Positions 22,289-22,692 of a DNA stretch of 22,692 bases are shown one piece after another. The stretch's first letter is position 1; each line of letters starts with the position of its first letter. The position numbers and the translations under genes are program-made. The stretch comes from JBBQSU01 sp038234815 (GTDB lineage Bacteria > Planctomycetota > Phycisphaerae > Tepidisphaerales > Tepidisphaeraceae), in NCBI GenBank assembly GCA_038234815.1, contig JBBQSU010000050.1:1-22692 (forward strand), given 5' to 3'. The notes beneath the pieces were generated by a model that worked only from the letters and a program-made list of their open reading frames with translations, searched no databases and was not told the DNA's origin.

Positions 22289-22317
22289 ATACTATCGGCG
22301 CTTCTTCACTCAGGCAA
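22289..22317 (-). promoter_or_regulatory. Strong predicted minus-strand promoter
   Basis: On the minus strand TTGCCT (22312-22317) and TAGTAT (22289-22294) are 17 bp apart. The expected start is near 22282, exactly where the foldable region begins. The boxes match the sigma-70 consensus at 4 of 6 and 5 of 6 positions. The nearest coding region downstream on this strand starts only at 21919, so it does not look like an ordinary gene promoter. Confidence 0.55.
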
Positions 22318-22348
22318 ATACAAAATGGCCCCGACGGGAAATCAGCCC

Positions 22349-22692
22349 TTATCGCGCTGGCGTAAGCTCGCCACGCTTCTGCTTGATCTTTGCCATCAGG
22401 CCATGAAATGGCTCTGCGAACTTCGCAGTGCCTTCTTCCATCAGTCGCTGTTCCAGCTTCCCCTGATCCAGCGCTTTCTCGATCTCGTCGAGGATTGCCT
22501 TGGGCGGGAGTTGATCGATCTGACGGGTGTAGGTCTTGCCGAGTTGTTCCACCGCGTCGTTCGTGGCCGGCGGATTGGTCTGGATGTCAGACCCGGCCAG
22601 GGCCGCGACATATTTGTCCGGAGGGTCGGTCGGCGTTTTCACACCCGTTGACGCAAAGACCATCTCCTGCTGAAGTCGCAACTTCTTGTCTG
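22349..22692 (-). CDS. C-terminal part of an unrecognised protein (cut by window edge)
   Basis: An open frame of 114 codons runs in from the right edge and ends at a TAA (22349-22351). I do not recognise it. The visible part begins DKKLRLQQEMVFASTGVKTP and continues with a Pro-rich stretch (TDPPDKY, TNPPATND). A charged, probably helical region (AILDEIEKALDQGKLEQRLM) follows, and it ends KIKQKRGELTPAR. It has no membrane segment, cysteine or catalytic motif. An internal TTG at 22681 is a possible but unlikely start because the frame stays open to the edge. Codon use looks normal for the window, so it is likely a real gene. Confidence 0.6.
   Translation of the reverse strand, partial: DKKLRLQQEMVFASTGVKTPTDPPDKYVAALAGSDIQTNPPATNDAVEQLGKTYTRQIDQLPPKAILDEIEKALDQGKLEQRLMEEGTAKFAEPFHGLMAKIKQKRGELTPAR

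Larger units (their letters stand above)
21920..22348. other. Gene-free stretch between HEAT lipoprotein and the edge gene
   Basis: No convincing coding region in 429 bp. It contains a minus-strand promoter (22289-22317), a candidate structured RNA (22088-22282) and a GC-rich hairpin (21999-22029). All three read in the direction of the HEAT lipoprotein gene, so the RNA could also be a long leader rather than a separate gene. Confidence 0.6.

Overview
The window looks like a chromosomal segment from a GC-rich member of the Planctomycetota, probably in or near the Phycisphaerae. The main clues are a giant-protein-style N-terminal motif (LETLEDRKLMS, close to the planctomycete LEPR-XLL surface-protein motif), two predicted lipoproteins, RTX, PKD and beta-helix modules on one polypeptide, and a gene-poor tract full of palindromic repeats. 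The taxonomic call is inference, because no rRNA or tRNA gene is present. I see no intact insertion sequence, prophage, CRISPR array or toxin-antitoxin pair.

Layout. (1) 1-2361: a partial MFS transporter and a complete but isolated F1-ATPase beta subunit gene (atpD), both on the minus strand, with a good promoter ahead of atpD. (2) 2362-2700: a small three-helix membrane protein with its own extended -10 promoter. (3) 2701-3721: about 1 kb without a credible gene, holding at least seven palindromic or inverted-repeat elements, including a perfect 32-bp palindrome and two copies of one composite module. (4) 3722-12000: a surface glycan neighbourhood with a GT4 glycosyltransferase, a GT87-type membrane mannosyltransferase-like protein, an 846-residue RTX/PKD/beta-helix surface protein, a GT2 glycosyltransferase, a polysaccharide pyruvyl transferase and a PilZ protein. 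The last three lie in a row on the minus strand, so c-di-GMP could control the glycan enzymes.

(5) 12001-15291: an intergenic region with a 23-bp direct repeat, then korA-korB, a two-subunit 2-oxoacid:ferredoxin oxidoreductase. (6) 15313-20701, facing korAB: a four-gene minus-strand operon that reads aminotransferase, sialidase-like lipoprotein, dihydropyrimidinase, dihydropyrimidine dehydrogenase. The three enzymes fit reductive pyrimidine breakdown to beta-alanine and its transamination. The beta-ureidopropionase step is missing from the window, and the dehydrogenase is a single-domain form without iron-sulfur or flavin-reductase modules, resembling plant PYD1. The lipoprotein in the middle of the operon has no known role there.

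(7) 20839-21919: a minus-strand partner-switching cassette (HEAT-type lipoprotein, RsbW-like kinase, STAS antagonist) with overlapping or nearly touching genes. (8) 21920-22348: a gene-free stretch with a strong minus-strand promoter followed by a roughly 195-nt region that folds as a long rod with an 11-bp apical hairpin. It is a candidate structured small RNA, possibly 6S-like. (9) 22349-22692: the C-terminal part of an unrecognised minus-strand protein that runs off the window.

The items most worth a second look are the structured RNA candidate, the composite repeat island, the plant-like pyrimidine operon with its embedded lipoprotein, and the direct repeats ahead of korA.
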